Below, piece by piece: positions 34,320 through 43,619 of a stretch of DNA of 64,000 bases. The notes under the pieces are model-generated. The model had not been told where the DNA came from and searched no databases. It saw only the letters and a list, made by a program, of their open reading frames with translations. The DNA lies in contig NZ_JAQNDK010000001.1 of NCBI RefSeq assembly GCF_028368935.1, positions 3,410,001 through 3,474,000 on the forward strand, written 5' to 3'. The position numbers and the translations under genes were made by a program. The DNA is from Sorangium aterium. GTDB lineage: Bacteria; Myxococcota_A; Polyangia; Polyangiales; Polyangiaceae. The stretch's first letter is position 1. Each line of letters opens with the position of its first letter.

Positions 34320-35306
34320 ATGCACGACGTACGCGCCCTGAACGAGCTGGTCGCCAAAGAGAGCGCCTTCATCGACACCCTGCTGAGCGAGGTCGGCAAG
34401 GTCATCGTCGGTCAGACGTACATGATCGAGCGCATCCTCATCGGGCTGCTCACCGGGGGACACGTCCTCCTCGAGGGCGTCCCGGGCCTCGCCAAGACGC
34501 TCACGGTGCGGACGCTCTGCGACGCCATCCACGCGAAGTTCTCGCGGATCCAGTTCACGCCGGATCTGCTGCCCGCCGACCTCATCGGCACCGTCATCTA
34601 CAACCACCAGAAGGGCGACTTCACCTCCAAGCTGGGCCCGATCTTCGCGAACCTCGTGCTCGCCGACGAGATCAACCGCGCCCCCGCGAAGGTGCAGAGC
34701 GCGCTCCTCGAGGCGATGCAGGAGCGGCAGGTCACGATCGGCGACACGACCTACCCGCTGCCGAGCCCGTTCGTGGTCATGGCGACCCAGAACCCGATCG
34801 AGCAGGAGGGGACCTACCGCCTCCCCGAGGCGCAGGTCGACAGGTTCATGCTCATGGTCAAGGTCGGGTACCCCGCGCGGGCCGAAGAGCGGCAGATCAT
34901 CGACCGCACGACGTCCGCGATCGAGGGCAAGGCCGCGAAGGTGACGACCCCCGAGGAGCTCGTGTCCGCGCGCAAGGTCGTGCGCGACGTGTACATGGAT
35001 GATCGCGTGAAGGACTACATCGTGGACGTGGTCTTCGCGACGCGCGAGCCCGGGCAGAAGGGGATGCGGGAGCTGAGCAGCCTCATCGAGTACGGGGCGA
35101 GCCCGCGCGCCTCGATCGCGCTGGCGCTCGCGGCGCGCGCGCACGCCTTCCTGCGCCACCGGGGCTACGTCACGCCGGAGGACGTGAAGGCGATCGGCCC
35201 CGACGTGCTCCGGCACCGGGTCGTCCTGACCTACGAGGCGGAGGCCGAGGAGGTCACGTCCGAGCAGATCGTCCGGCGCGTGTTCGAGGTGGTCGAGGTG
35301 CCGTGA
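34320..35306 (+). CDS. MoxR-type AAA+ ATPase, first gene of a Bat operon
   Basis: 328 residues from the ATG at 34320 (an upstream in-frame ATG at 34278 adds 14 non-conserved residues). Walker A GVPGLAKT, Walker B VLADEINRA, sensor 1 ATQNPIEQEGTYRLPEAQ and the arginine-finger region are all present. MoxR ATPases act with von Willebrand A proteins as chaperone-like assembly systems. The following seven genes are arranged as an aerotolerance (Bat) operon, as in Bacteroides, Leptospira and myxobacteria, where disruption affects stress and envelope functions. Its TGA overlaps the next GTG start (GTGA). Confidence 0.93.
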   Translation: MHDVRALNELVAKESAFIDTLLSEVGKVIVGQTYMIERILIGLLTGGHVLLEGVPGLAKTLTVRTLCDAIHAKFSRIQFTPDLLPADLIGTVIYNHQKGDFTSKLGPIFANLVLADEINRAPAKVQSALLEAMQERQVTIGDTTYPLPSPFVVMATQNPIEQEGTYRLPEAQVDRFMLMVKVGYPARAEERQIIDRTTSAIEGKAAKVTTPEELVSARKVVRDVYMDDRVKDYIVDVVFATREPGQKGMRELSSLIEYGASPRASIALALAARAHAFLRHRGYVTPEDVKAIGPDVLRHRVVLTYEAEAEEVTSEQIVRRVFEVVEVP

Positions 35307-36211
35307 TCAAGGCCTCCGGCTCGAAGAACCCGCTGCCGCCCGAGCTCCTGAAGCAGCTCCGGCGCATCGAGATCCGGACGCAACGGCTCGCCAACGAGCA
35401 GCTCTCCGGGACGTACTCGTCCGTCTTCAAGGGGCAAGGGCTCTCGTTCCGCGAGGTGCGCGCGTACCTGCCCGGCGACGACGTGCGCTGGATCGACTGG
35501 AACGTCTCGGCCCGCATGAGCGAGCCGTTCGTGAAGGTGTTCGTCGAGGAGCGGGAGATGACCGTCATGCTGGTCGTCGACGCCTCGCAGAGCGAGCAGT
35601 TCGGCACGCGGCGCGCGTCGAAGGCGCGCGTCGCCGCCGAGATCGCCGCGCTCTGCTCCTTCAGCGCCATCAAGAACAACGACCGCGTGGGCCTCGTGCT
35701 CGCGACCGAGGCCATCGAGAAGCTCGTCCCGCCGAAGAAGGGGGACAAGCACGTGATGCGCGTCATCCGGGAGATCCTCGGGCACGAGCCGAAGTACACG
35801 GGGACGAACCTGAAGCTCGCGCTCGAGACCCTGGTGAAGGTGGCCAAGCGGAGGAGCGTGGCCTTCGTGATCAGCGATTTCTTCGCCTCCGGCTTCGAGC
35901 GCTCGCTCTCGCTCGCGAGCGCCAAGCACGACGTGATCCCGGTGATGCTGGTCGACCCGCGCGACGAAGAGCTGCCCGACGTGGGGCTCGCGACGTTCGA
36001 GGACTTCGAGACCGGGGAAGAGGTCGTAGTGGACACCGGCGATCGGGCGGTGCGCGACCACTACCGCGCCGCCATGCGCAAGGTGCGGAGCGACCGCGAC
36101 AAGCTGTTCAAGAAGCTCGCGCTCGACGCCGTGGTGGTGAAGACCGGCGAGAGCTTCGTGAGCCCGCTGCGCGACCTGTTCGCCAAGCGGGCGCGGAGGC
36201 TCAGGCGATGA
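35303..36211 (+). CDS. DUF58 protein of the Bat operon
   Basis: 302 residues from a GTG overlapping the MoxR stop codon. It has the DUF58 hallmarks: an N-terminal helix, SGTYSSVFKGQGLSFREVR, the YLPGDDVRWIDWNVSAR core, and a vWA-like fold with MLVVDASQSEQFG (metal-site DxSxS) and VISDFF. DUF58 proteins are consistent partners of MoxR ATPases. No signal peptide; cytoplasmic. Its TGA overlaps the ATG of the next gene (ATGA). Confidence 0.92.
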   Translation: MIKASGSKNPLPPELLKQLRRIEIRTQRLANEQLSGTYSSVFKGQGLSFREVRAYLPGDDVRWIDWNVSARMSEPFVKVFVEEREMTVMLVVDASQSEQFGTRRASKARVAAEIAALCSFSAIKNNDRVGLVLATEAIEKLVPPKKGDKHVMRVIREILGHEPKYTGTNLKLALETLVKVAKRRSVAFVISDFFASGFERSLSLASAKHDVIPVMLVDPRDEELPDVGLATFEDFETGEEVVVDTGDRAVRDHYRAAMRKVRSDRDKLFKKLALDAVVVKTGESFVSPLRDLFAKRARRLRR

Positions 36212-37461
36212 GGACGCGCCGCTCGGCGGTCCACGCCGCGCGCGGCGCGAGCCCGCTCGCGTGGGCCGCGCTGGCGACGGCGCTCGCGTGCGCGGCGCCG
36301 GCGCGATCGCAGCCGGACGCTGGCGGCGCCGGCGGGCCCGCCGCTGACGACACCCCGCCGCCGCCGGCGCTGCCGGCCCCGGCGTCGGCAGCGCCGGCGG
36401 CGAAGGAGCGCGGCGAGAGCGTGTGGGCCTCGTGCGCGGAGCACGTGCCGCCCGGCGCGACGCGCCCCCGGATCGAGGAGACGTTCCCGAAGAACGGGTT
36501 CAGCGGGTACGCGGCCCACCTCGAGATCACGGTCACGCACGGCAAGGGCGAGACGGTGCTGCCGGAGGGCTTCAAGGTCCAGGGCGACAGCGACGCCGCG
36601 CGCGCGATCCAGAAGGCGGGGTTCGTCCTGCCGGAGGCCGACGCGGGCGCGGGGCCGACCAGCACGACGACGGCGACCGACGCCGGCGCCACGACCAAGC
36701 TCGTCATCCCGTTCGTCCCGCTGCCCAAGGAGCCCGGGAGGAGCGCCCTCCTGCTGCCGCCGGTGCCGATCGCCGTGTCCCGCGCGAGCGGGGAGCTCGT
36801 CACCGTCTGCACCCGGCCGCACGAGATCGTGATCGAGGACCCGATCGCCAACGAGCGGGATCCCAAGGTCAAGCCGAACCCGCCGCCGCGGCCGCAGCGG
36901 GAGGAGTGGGTGCTCGCGAAGCAGCTCACGGTCGGCATCCTCATCGGCGCGGCGCTCGGGCTGCTCGTGGCGTGGCTGGTCCGGCGCTGGCTGCGCCGGC
37001 CCCGCGTCGTGGTCGCGCCGCCGCCCAAGCTGCCGTGGATCGCCGCGCTCGAGGAGCTCGAGGCGCTCCGGCGCTCCGACCTGCTCGGCGAGGGGCGGAC
37101 CGGTGAGTACTTCGACCGCGTGAGCGACTGCGTGCGCAAGTACCTCGGCGCGCGGTACGGCTTCGACGGCCTCGAGACGACGAGCGACGAGATGCGGGAG
37201 CTGCTCGCGCGGGTGCGCCCGCCCGTGCCGGTGCTGCCGCAGATCGCGCGGTTCCTCGCCGACTGCGATCTCGTGAAGTTCGCGCGCCTCCAGCCGAGCG
37301 AGGCCGACTGCCTCACGGCGCTCGACGACGGCGAGAACATCGTGCACCGCACGACCCCGCCGGCGGCGCGGCCCGGCGACGGCGCCGGCCCCCGGAGCTC
37401 GCCCGCCGGCGGGCAGCAGCCGCCCGCTCGCCCGTCCGGGACGCCGGAGGAGGCGCCTTGA
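36208..37461 (+). CDS. Signal-peptide, single-pass membrane protein in Bat operon
   Basis: 417 residues. It starts with a signal peptide (PLAWAALATALACAAPARSQ), then a Pro/Ala-rich linker. Residues ~70-225 are a predicted extracytoplasmic beta-domain (YAAHLEITVTHGKGETVLPEG). A trans-membrane helix follows at ~245-265 (VGILIGAALGLLVAWLV), and the last ~150 residues are cytoplasmic and helical with AALEELEALRRSDLLGEGRT, YFDRVSDCVRKYLGARYGF. The topology resembles the DUF4381-type proteins that sit between DUF58 and the vWA genes in other Bat operons, although I cannot confirm homology. Overlaps both neighbours by 4 bases (ATGA and TTGA). Confidence 0.8.
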   Translation: MRTRRSAVHAARGASPLAWAALATALACAAPARSQPDAGGAGGPAADDTPPPPALPAPASAAPAAKERGESVWASCAEHVPPGATRPRIEETFPKNGFSGYAAHLEITVTHGKGETVLPEGFKVQGDSDAARAIQKAGFVLPEADAGAGPTSTTTATDAGATTKLVIPFVPLPKEPGRSALLLPPVPIAVSRASGELVTVCTRPHEIVIEDPIANERDPKVKPNPPPRPQREEWVLAKQLTVGILIGAALGLLVAWLVRRWLRRPRVVVAPPPKLPWIAALEELEALRRSDLLGEGRTGEYFDRVSDCVRKYLGARYGFDGLETTSDEMRELLARVRPPVPVLPQIARFLADCDLVKFARLQPSEADCLTALDDGENIVHRTTPPAARPGDGAGPRSSPAGGQQPPARPSGTPEEAP

Positions 37462-38603
37462 GCCGCACGAAGCGCGCATCGCTCGCCCTCATCGCGACGC
37501 TCGTCGTCGCCGCGGTCGCCTGCGTGTACCCCTACCTCGCGCGCCGCGAGGCCTGGTCCTCGGCGAGCTGGCAGAACCCCTGGTTCTTGCTCGCGCTCAT
37601 CGCGGTGCCCGTCGTCTGGTACTGGGGCATCTTCGCGGAGGACGCGCGCAGGCCGCGGCTACGGCTCGGCACGGTCGCGCCGCTCGCGCGCGGGCCGCGC
37701 GGCCTGCGCAGCCACCTGCGCGACCTGCCGGGCGTGCTGCGCGCCGTGGCGCTCGCGCTGCTCGTCCTCGCGATGGGGCGGCCGGTCAGCGTGCTCCGCG
37801 AGCAGCGCTCGGACGACAAGGGCATCGACATCGTCGTGGCGCTCGACCTGTCGGGCTCGATGCGCGCGATCCTCGACGCGCGGCCGAGCGACCTCCCCGG
37901 CCAGCCGAAGCTGCCGCGCGGCAAGCGGCTGACCCGGCTCGACACGGCCAAGCTCGTCCTCCAGGACTTCATCAGCCGCAGGAGGACCGATCGCCTCGGC
38001 GTCGTCGTCTTCGGCAAGGCCGCCTACGTGCTGTCGCCGCCGACGCTCGACTACCACCTGCTGACGCAGATGGTCTCGCAGATGACGCTCAACGTGATCG
38101 ACGGCAGCGCGACGGCGATCGGCGACGCGCTCGGCACCGCGGTCGCGCGCCTGCGCAGGAGCGACGCGCAGTCGAAGGTCGTCATCCTCCTGACCGACGG
38201 CGACTCGAACGCCGGGGCCATCTCCCCCGAGTACGCGACCCACCTCGCGACCTCGCTCGGCGCGAAGGTCTACACGATCCAGATCGGCACCGACGACGAG
38301 GTCGAGGTCGAGGACGGCATCGATCTCTTCGGGCAGCCGCGCTACGTGCGCCACCGCTTCCCGGTGAACCCCGCGCTGCTCCAGGAGATCGCGCAGAAGA
38401 CCGGCGGCGCGTCGTACGTGGCGACCGACGCGAAGGGGCTCGCGGCCAGCATGCACGACGTGCTCGACCGGCTGGAGAAGACCCGCTTCGAGGCGTCGAG
38501 CGCCGCGTACGAGGATCTCTTCCCGTTCCTGCTCCTGCCCGGGGTGTTCCTGATCGGGCTCGACGCGCTCCTGCGCGCCTGGCTGCTCCGGAGGTTCCCG
38601 TGA
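37458..38603 (+). CDS. batA: BatA-like von Willebrand A membrane protein
   Basis: 381 residues from a TTG overlapping the previous stop codon. Two N-terminal helices (LIATLVVAAVACVYPYLA, FLLALIAVPVVWYWGIF) anchor it; the vWA domain follows with a complete metal site: VVALDLSGSMRAI (DxSxS) and ILLTDGDSNAGAI (D...DxD). A C-terminal hydrophobic segment (LFPFLLLPGVFLIGLDALL) makes three helices in all. BatA proteins sit in the cytoplasmic membrane with the vWA domain outside. Its stop overlaps the next gene's GTG. Confidence 0.92.
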   Translation: MSRTKRASLALIATLVVAAVACVYPYLARREAWSSASWQNPWFLLALIAVPVVWYWGIFAEDARRPRLRLGTVAPLARGPRGLRSHLRDLPGVLRAVALALLVLAMGRPVSVLREQRSDDKGIDIVVALDLSGSMRAILDARPSDLPGQPKLPRGKRLTRLDTAKLVLQDFISRRRTDRLGVVVFGKAAYVLSPPTLDYHLLTQMVSQMTLNVIDGSATAIGDALGTAVARLRRSDAQSKVVILLTDGDSNAGAISPEYATHLATSLGAKVYTIQIGTDDEVEVEDGIDLFGQPRYVRHRFPVNPALLQEIAQKTGGASYVATDAKGLAASMHDVLDRLEKTRFEASSAAYEDLFPFLLLPGVFLIGLDALLRAWLLRRFP

Positions 38604-39754
38604 ACTTTGCGGCTCCCTGGTTCCTGCTCGGGACGGCGTTCGCCGCGCTGATCGGCCTCCTGCTCATCCTCGGCGGCTTCGGCGTGGCGCGCGCCATCAA
38701 GCGCTTCGGCGACGAAGATCGCGTGAAGGCGCTCACCACCGCCGATCCGGCGAAGCGCCGCGCCTGGAAGGGCGTGCTGCTCGTGCTCGCGACGGCGCTC
38801 GCGTTCGTGGCCGCGGCGCGCCCCCAGTACGGCAAAGGCACGCGGCTCGTGCCGGCGACCAACGTCGACGTGGTGATCGTGCTCGACTACTCGAAGAGCA
38901 TGTACGCGCGCGACGTCGAGCCGTCCCGCATCTTCCGGGCGAAGGTCGAGGTCGCCCGCCTCATCAAGGATCTCGAGGGCGCGCGCTTCGGCGCGGTCGC
39001 GTTCGCCGGCGAGCCGATGGGCTTCCCGCTGACCGCCGACGGCGCGGCGATCGCGCAGTTCTTCCGCCAGCTCGACCCGAACGACATGCCGATCGGCGGC
39101 ACGGCGATCGCGCGCGCGCTCGACCAGGCGAACGAGCTCCTGAGGCGCGATCCGAAGTCCGCCGAGCACAAGCGGATCATCCTGCTCGTCACGGACGGCG
39201 AGGACCTCGAGGGCTACCCGCTGAGCGTCGCGCAGGCGATCGGCGCCCAGGGCACGACGATCCACGTCGTTCAGATCGGCGGGCGCACGCCGGAGCCGAT
39301 CCCGGAGATCGGCCAGGACGGCCGCATCGTTGGGTGGCGGACGGATCGCCAGGGCAAGCCGCTCACGACCGAGCTGTCGCTGTCGGGCGAGCAGCAGCTC
39401 GCGTCGATCGCGCAGGCGACGCCGGGCGGGCAGATCATCCGCGCGGAGAAGGGGACCACGGGCATCGAGACGATCGCCGCGGAGCTCAGGCGGCAGATGA
39501 AGAGCGAGCTCTCGGAGCGGGTCGAGACGGTCTACGCGGACGTCTACTTCTACCCGCTCGGCCTCGCGATCCTGCTCCTCATCGCCGAGGTGTTCCTCAA
39601 GGACGCTCCGCGCCGTCGCTTCGTGGCGACACACCCCGAGGCCGCGCCGAAGCGCGCCGGACTGCTGAAGGGGCGCCCGCTCGGCGCGGACCTCGCGGCG
39701 GGAGCGGGGCCGACGCCTCGGGGCAACGCGGGAGGGCAGCATGCCGCGTCGTGA
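38600..39754 (+). CDS. batB: BatB-like von Willebrand A membrane protein
   Basis: 384 residues from a GTG overlapping the preceding TGA. The first hydrophobic helix is LLGTAFAALIGLLLILGGFG, a second is GVLLVLATALAFVAAARPQ, then the vWA domain with VVIVLDYSKSMYARD (DxSxS) and IILLVTDGEDLEG. A C-terminal helix (FYPLGLAILLLIAEVFL) completes the BatB topology, followed by a basic tail that could interact in the cytoplasm. BatA and BatB form a complex in other bacteria. The gene overlaps the TPR gene by 14 bases. Confidence 0.92.
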   Translation: MNFAAPWFLLGTAFAALIGLLLILGGFGVARAIKRFGDEDRVKALTTADPAKRRAWKGVLLVLATALAFVAAARPQYGKGTRLVPATNVDVVIVLDYSKSMYARDVEPSRIFRAKVEVARLIKDLEGARFGAVAFAGEPMGFPLTADGAAIAQFFRQLDPNDMPIGGTAIARALDQANELLRRDPKSAEHKRIILLVTDGEDLEGYPLSVAQAIGAQGTTIHVVQIGGRTPEPIPEIGQDGRIVGWRTDRQGKPLTTELSLSGEQQLASIAQATPGGQIIRAEKGTTGIETIAAELRRQMKSELSERVETVYADVYFYPLGLAILLLIAEVFLKDAPRRRFVATHPEAAPKRAGLLKGRPLGADLAAGAGPTPRGNAGGQHAAS

Positions 39755-40823
39755 TCGCAAGCGCGTGGATCTCGCCGGGTTCTTCGCGCGCCGGGGGCGC
39801 TGGATCGCGATCGGGCTCGCCGCCGCGTGCCTCACCGGGGCCGCGTTCTCGGCGGCGACCGGGTGCAGCGGGTGGGATCCGACGTCCCCGTTCGAGCGGA
39901 ACGCGCCGGCGGTCGACCAGGCGATCCGCGATCTCGACGCGGGCAACCTCGAGTCTGCCGCGCAGGCCCTCGAGAGCTACCTGGGGACGGGCGCGTGCAG
40001 CGACGCCGGCATCGGGCTGCCGGACTCCGTTCGCCAGAAGCCGAACGGCTCGTTCGATCTCGGGCTGACGCTGTTCCACCTGGCCGAGCGCTACGGTCAT
40101 CGGTTCGGTGACGAGGGGCTCGCGGACGGCGGGCCGGAGCAGGAGCAGAGCGACGCGCTGCGCGGGATCGAGATCGACTGCGCGCTGGTCCTCGTGAAGG
40201 CGATCGGGGCCGATCCGAGCGTGCCGGCCGACCTGCGCGCGCGGGCCCGCTACCTCTCGGGCAACCTCGAGTTCTTGCGGCGCAAGTACGAGGATGCGGT
40301 GACGTATTACGACCAGGCGCTGGCCATCATCCCCGGGGTCCTCGAGGAGGCCGGTGGCGACGGCGTCGGCCGGGACGCGGCCTGGAACCGGGCGATCGCG
40401 CTGCGGCGCATCGAGGACCAGAAGGACGCCGCGCCGCCGGACGCCGAGCCCGATGCGCCGCCGGACGCCGAGCCCGATGCGCCGCCGGACGCCGAGCCCG
40501 ACGCGGGCGACGACGGCGGCGACCAGGACGCGGGCAACGACGGCGGCGAGCCTGACGCGGGCGACGACGGCGGCGGCCAGGACGCGGGCAACGACGGCGG
40601 CGACCAGGATCAGAGCCCCGACGCTGGCCCGCAGGATCAGGCGCCCGACGCCGGCTCACCCGAGCAACCCGAGCCGCCGCGCGAGCAGCCCCAGGAGCCG
40701 CCGCAGACCGGTCGGCAGGACGATCGCATCCTCGACCAGCTCGAGGAGGCGCCGACGTATCAGGAGCAGGAGGCGAAGAACAAGGCCGGTATGCGGCGCG
40801 GCCGCGGCATGGAGGACAAGTGA
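39741..40823 (+). CDS. BatC-like lipoprotein/TPR protein with acidic Asp-Gly-Gly repeats
   Basis: 360 residues from the ATG at 39741. A signal-type N-terminus (GRWIAIGLAAACLTGAAFSAATGC) offers a lipobox-like TGC. TPR-like helices with AVDQAIRDLDAGNLESAAQALESYL and ARYLSGNLEFLRRKYEDAVTYYDQ lie in residues ~50-215. The last ~150 residues are highly acidic: PDAEPDAP repeats, then DAGNDGGDQ/DAGDDGG repeats, then Pro/Glu/Gln-rich. This mirrors the BatC position between BatB and BatD. The acidic tail could bind divalent cations or a basic partner; no such role is shown. Confidence 0.85.
   Translation: MPRRDRKRVDLAGFFARRGRWIAIGLAAACLTGAAFSAATGCSGWDPTSPFERNAPAVDQAIRDLDAGNLESAAQALESYLGTGACSDAGIGLPDSVRQKPNGSFDLGLTLFHLAERYGHRFGDEGLADGGPEQEQSDALRGIEIDCALVLVKAIGADPSVPADLRARARYLSGNLEFLRRKYEDAVTYYDQALAIIPGVLEEAGGDGVGRDAAWNRAIALRRIEDQKDAAPPDAEPDAPPDAEPDAPPDAEPDAGDDGGDQDAGNDGGEPDAGDDGGGQDAGNDGGDQDQSPDAGPQDQAPDAGSPEQPEPPREQPQEPPQTGRQDDRILDQLEEAPTYQEQEAKNKAGMRRGRGMEDK
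40431..40502 (+). repeat. Three 24-base repeats in the BatC-like gene
   Basis: Copies at 40431, 40455 and 40479 are identical or nearly so and encode the PPDAEPDA octapeptide. They are followed by further less regular 12-24-base units encoding DAGNDGG-type sequence. Confidence 0.85.
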
Positions 40824-42757
40824 CGCTCGCGCTCGCCCCCCCGCGCCTCGCGCCGCTCGCGGCCGCGCTGCTCGTGGCGTTGCTCGCGTTGATCGCCCCG
40901 CTCCGCGCGCGTGCCCAGCAGCAGCCGGAGCTCACGGCGCGCGCGAGCGCCACCGACGTCGAGGTCGGCGAGCCGTTCACGGTCGAGGTGAAGGCGCTCG
41001 TCGAGCGCGGCGCCGGCATGCCCTCCGATCCGGAGCTGCGTGTCCCGCCCGACCTCTCCATCGTCTCCGGCCCGAGCATCGGGACGCAGATGAAGACGCA
41101 GCTCGGGGGCGGCGTCATGATCACGCAGCTGGGCATCAGCGCGACGTGGCAGATCGTCGCGAACAAACCCGGCCGCTACACCATCCCGGGGCCGACGATC
41201 TCGTGGAACGGCAGGCGCCTGCCGGCGGCTCCGATCCTGATCAAGGTCGCGCCGGCGAGCGGGCGGCCTCGCCGGCCGAGCAACCCGTTCCTGTTGCCCG
41301 GCGGCCCGCTGCAGGGCTTCCCATGGCCGTTCGGCGGTCCGGGCGGCCTCTTCGACGACGAGGCGACCCAGGACCAGCCCGAGGCCGAGGCGACAGAGCT
41401 GGCGATGCCGCGCGAGCCCGACCCGGTGGTGTTCCTGCGCGCCATCCCCGACAAGACGACCGCGGTGGTCGGCGAGCAGGTCACTGTCTCGTTCTACCTG
41501 TACTTCCGCGAGAACGCCGAGATGACCGAGCCCCGCGCGGCGCCCGCGCCGGACTTCCTTCGCCACACGCTCCTCGAGGACCCCCGCACCGAACGGCCCG
41601 TGTACACGCGGGTCGGCGGGTACCGCTATGCGGCCCGCCTCGTCGACAAGCTGGCGCTGTTCCCGCTGAAGACGGGCGAGCTGCGCACGGGCAGCATGCA
41701 GACGCGCATCACCGGTCGCCGGATCGGCGCGCGCGTGCTGCGCGAATCGAACGACGTCGTCGTGAAGGTCACGGAGCCGCCCCTCGCCGGCCGCCCGTCC
41801 GGCTATGCCGTCGGCGACGTCGGTCAGTTCACGCTCAAGGCGACGGTGCAGCCGCGCCAGATCGAGCAGGGCGGCTCGGTGGCCGTGAACGTGCAGATCG
41901 CGGGCACCGGCAACTTCCCCCAGTCGCTCCGGGTGCCGGAGCGGACCGGGCTCGACTGGCTCGACCCGGAGAAGCGCGACGCGATCGAGCCGCGCGGCGG
42001 CGCGATCGGCGGCACCCGCTCGTTCGGCTACGTCGTCCGGATCCAGGAGAGCGGCGCGGTCGATCTCGGGAAGATCGAGCTCCCCTACTGGGATCCGGCG
42101 CAGAAGCGCTACGTGGTCGAGCGCGCCGAGCTCGGCGTCGTCCAGGTCAGCCCGGTGGCTCCTCCGGCGTCGTCCGGACCGCCGTCCAGGGCGCCTCTCG
42201 CCGAGGGCGACGGCGCCGGCCGCGGCGCGCCGTTCGCCGGCATGCCGGGGCTCCGCACGTCGCTCGGCCCGCACACCCCGCCCGCGACGCTGCCCCTCGA
42301 CGGCGCGCCGTTCTGGCTGCTCCTGGCCGCGCCGCCGCTCGCCGTCACGCTGTTCGGCGCGGGCGATCGGCTCTTGCGCCGGGCGCGCGATCGCCGCGCG
42401 GCGGGCGCGAGCTCGCCCGCCCGGCTCGCGGCGATAGCGCAGCGCGAAGCGGAGGAGGCGGCCGCGCAGGGAGATCTCGGGGCGACGGCCGCGGCGATCG
42501 AGCGTGCGGTGCACCGGGCGATCGAGTCCGCGACGGGCCTCCGCTCGCGCGGCGTCCTGCTCGCGGAGCTCCCTGGCGAGCTCGGCCGGCGCGGCGTCCC
42601 CGAGCCGCTCTCGTCGCGCGCGTGCGAGGCGCTGGCCGCGTGCGAGGCGATCCGGTTCGAGCCGACCGCGCAGGAGGGCGGCGGCGCCGCCGCCGCGGCG
42701 CTCGTCGAGCAGAGCCGCGCCGTCGTGACCGAGCTCTCGCGATGGAAGCCCGCATGA
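40820..42757 (+). CDS. batD: BatD-like oxygen-tolerance protein
   Basis: 645 residues from a GTG overlapping the preceding stop codon. A signal peptide (LAAALLVALLALIAPLRARAQ) precedes repeated immunoglobulin-like beta domains: ARASATDVEVGEPFTVEV, VGEQVTVSFYLYFRENAEM, TLKATVQPRQIEQGGSVAV, each the start of one domain, as in BatD (DUF7507/aerotolerance family). A trans-membrane helix follows at ~495-520 (FWLLLAAPPLAVTLFGAG), and a ~120-residue helical cytoplasmic tail with ERAVHRAIESATGLRSRGV. BatD probably lies in the periplasm on the BatA/B complex. Its TGA overlaps the next ATG. Confidence 0.9.
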   Translation: MTLALAPPRLAPLAAALLVALLALIAPLRARAQQQPELTARASATDVEVGEPFTVEVKALVERGAGMPSDPELRVPPDLSIVSGPSIGTQMKTQLGGGVMITQLGISATWQIVANKPGRYTIPGPTISWNGRRLPAAPILIKVAPASGRPRRPSNPFLLPGGPLQGFPWPFGGPGGLFDDEATQDQPEAEATELAMPREPDPVVFLRAIPDKTTAVVGEQVTVSFYLYFRENAEMTEPRAAPAPDFLRHTLLEDPRTERPVYTRVGGYRYAARLVDKLALFPLKTGELRTGSMQTRITGRRIGARVLRESNDVVVKVTEPPLAGRPSGYAVGDVGQFTLKATVQPRQIEQGGSVAVNVQIAGTGNFPQSLRVPERTGLDWLDPEKRDAIEPRGGAIGGTRSFGYVVRIQESGAVDLGKIELPYWDPAQKRYVVERAELGVVQVSPVAPPASSGPPSRAPLAEGDGAGRGAPFAGMPGLRTSLGPHTPPATLPLDGAPFWLLLAAPPLAVTLFGAGDRLLRRARDRRAAGASSPARLAAIAQREAEEAAAQGDLGATAAAIERAVHRAIESATGLRSRGVLLAELPGELGRRGVPEPLSSRACEALAACEAIRFEPTAQEGGGAAAAALVEQSRAVVTELSRWKPA

Positions 42758-43590
42758 ACGGCCGCCGCAGGCGCCTCCTCGCCGGCGCGCTCCTCCTCGC
42801 CGCCAGCCTCGCGCCGGCGCTGCCGTCGAGCGAGGCGCGCGCGCAGCCGGCGGAGTCCCCGGAAGTGATGTTCCAGGAGGGCACGGCGGCGCTCGGCCGC
42901 GGCGAGTACGGCGCGGCGATCGACACGTTCGAGCTGCTCGCCGACCGCGGCTTCGTGCACCCGGACGCGAGCTACAACCGCGGGCTCGCCTACGTCACGC
43001 GCGTCCGCGAGGGCGCGGATCGCCCCGGAGACCTCGGCCGGGCGGCGGCCGCGTTCGAGGAGGCGCTGCGGCTCCGTCCGGGCGACGCCGACGCGGATCG
43101 CGCGCTGGATCTCGTGCGCGCCGAGATCACCCGCCGGCGCTCGCGCCGCGCCACGGATGCGGTCGACGTGCGCCCGACGCTCGGCCGGGTCATCGTCGGC
43201 CTCGCCTCGGAGCGCACCTGGGCGGCGGCCGCGCTCCTCGCGTCGCTGCTCCTCGCCCTGGGCGTGGTCCTGCGGCGCCGCCCTGCCGGCCCTGCGCACG
43301 TCGCGGGCAGCGTCCTTGCGCCGACGGCGCTCGTCGCGCTGCTCGCGCTGGTGCCGCTCACCTATGCGGCGCGGCACCTCCGCCTCACGACCCGGGCCGG
43401 CGTCGTGGTGGTCCCCGAGGTCCGGCTCCTCGACGAGGACGGGCGCGCGCTGCCCCGCGCGGAGCACAGCGCGATCCCCGAGGGTGCGTCGGTCGAGGTC
43501 GGCAGGAGATCGGGCGGGCTCGCGGAGGTCCGCTGGGGCGCAACGGAGGGGTGGGTTCCGGCGTCGAGCATCCGGCTGCTCGCTCCATGA
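42754..43590 (+). CDS. BatE-like TPR/SH3 membrane protein
   Basis: 278 residues. An N-terminal signal (RLLAGALLLAASLAPALPSSEARAQ) precedes a TPR pair (residues ~35-110; FQEGTAALGRGEYGAAIDTFELL, GRAAAAFEEALRLRPGDAD). Two hydrophobic helices (AAALLASLLLALGVVL and LAPTALVALLALVPLTYAA) follow, and a C-terminal SH3b-like domain (VVVVPEVRLLDEDG...VGRRSGGLAEVRW...GWVPASSI). This is the classical BatE arrangement. It is the last gene of the operon; the ATG overlaps the BatD stop. Confidence 0.88.
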   Translation: MNGRRRRLLAGALLLAASLAPALPSSEARAQPAESPEVMFQEGTAALGRGEYGAAIDTFELLADRGFVHPDASYNRGLAYVTRVREGADRPGDLGRAAAAFEEALRLRPGDADADRALDLVRAEITRRRSRRATDAVDVRPTLGRVIVGLASERTWAAAALLASLLLALGVVLRRRPAGPAHVAGSVLAPTALVALLALVPLTYAARHLRLTTRAGVVVVPEVRLLDEDGRALPRAEHSAIPEGASVEVGRRSGGLAEVRWGATEGWVPASSIRLLAP

Positions 43591-43607
43591 GCCGCGCCAT
43601 CGTGTGC

Positions 43608-43613
43608 TAGGTT
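43608..43613 (+). promoter_or_regulatory. Putative -10 element for leaderless start at 43620
   Basis: TAGGTT, six bases, then GTG. The element lies 18 bases after the BatE stop codon, so the following gene may have its own promoter. Confidence 0.5.
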
Positions 43614-43619
43614 GTCCGC

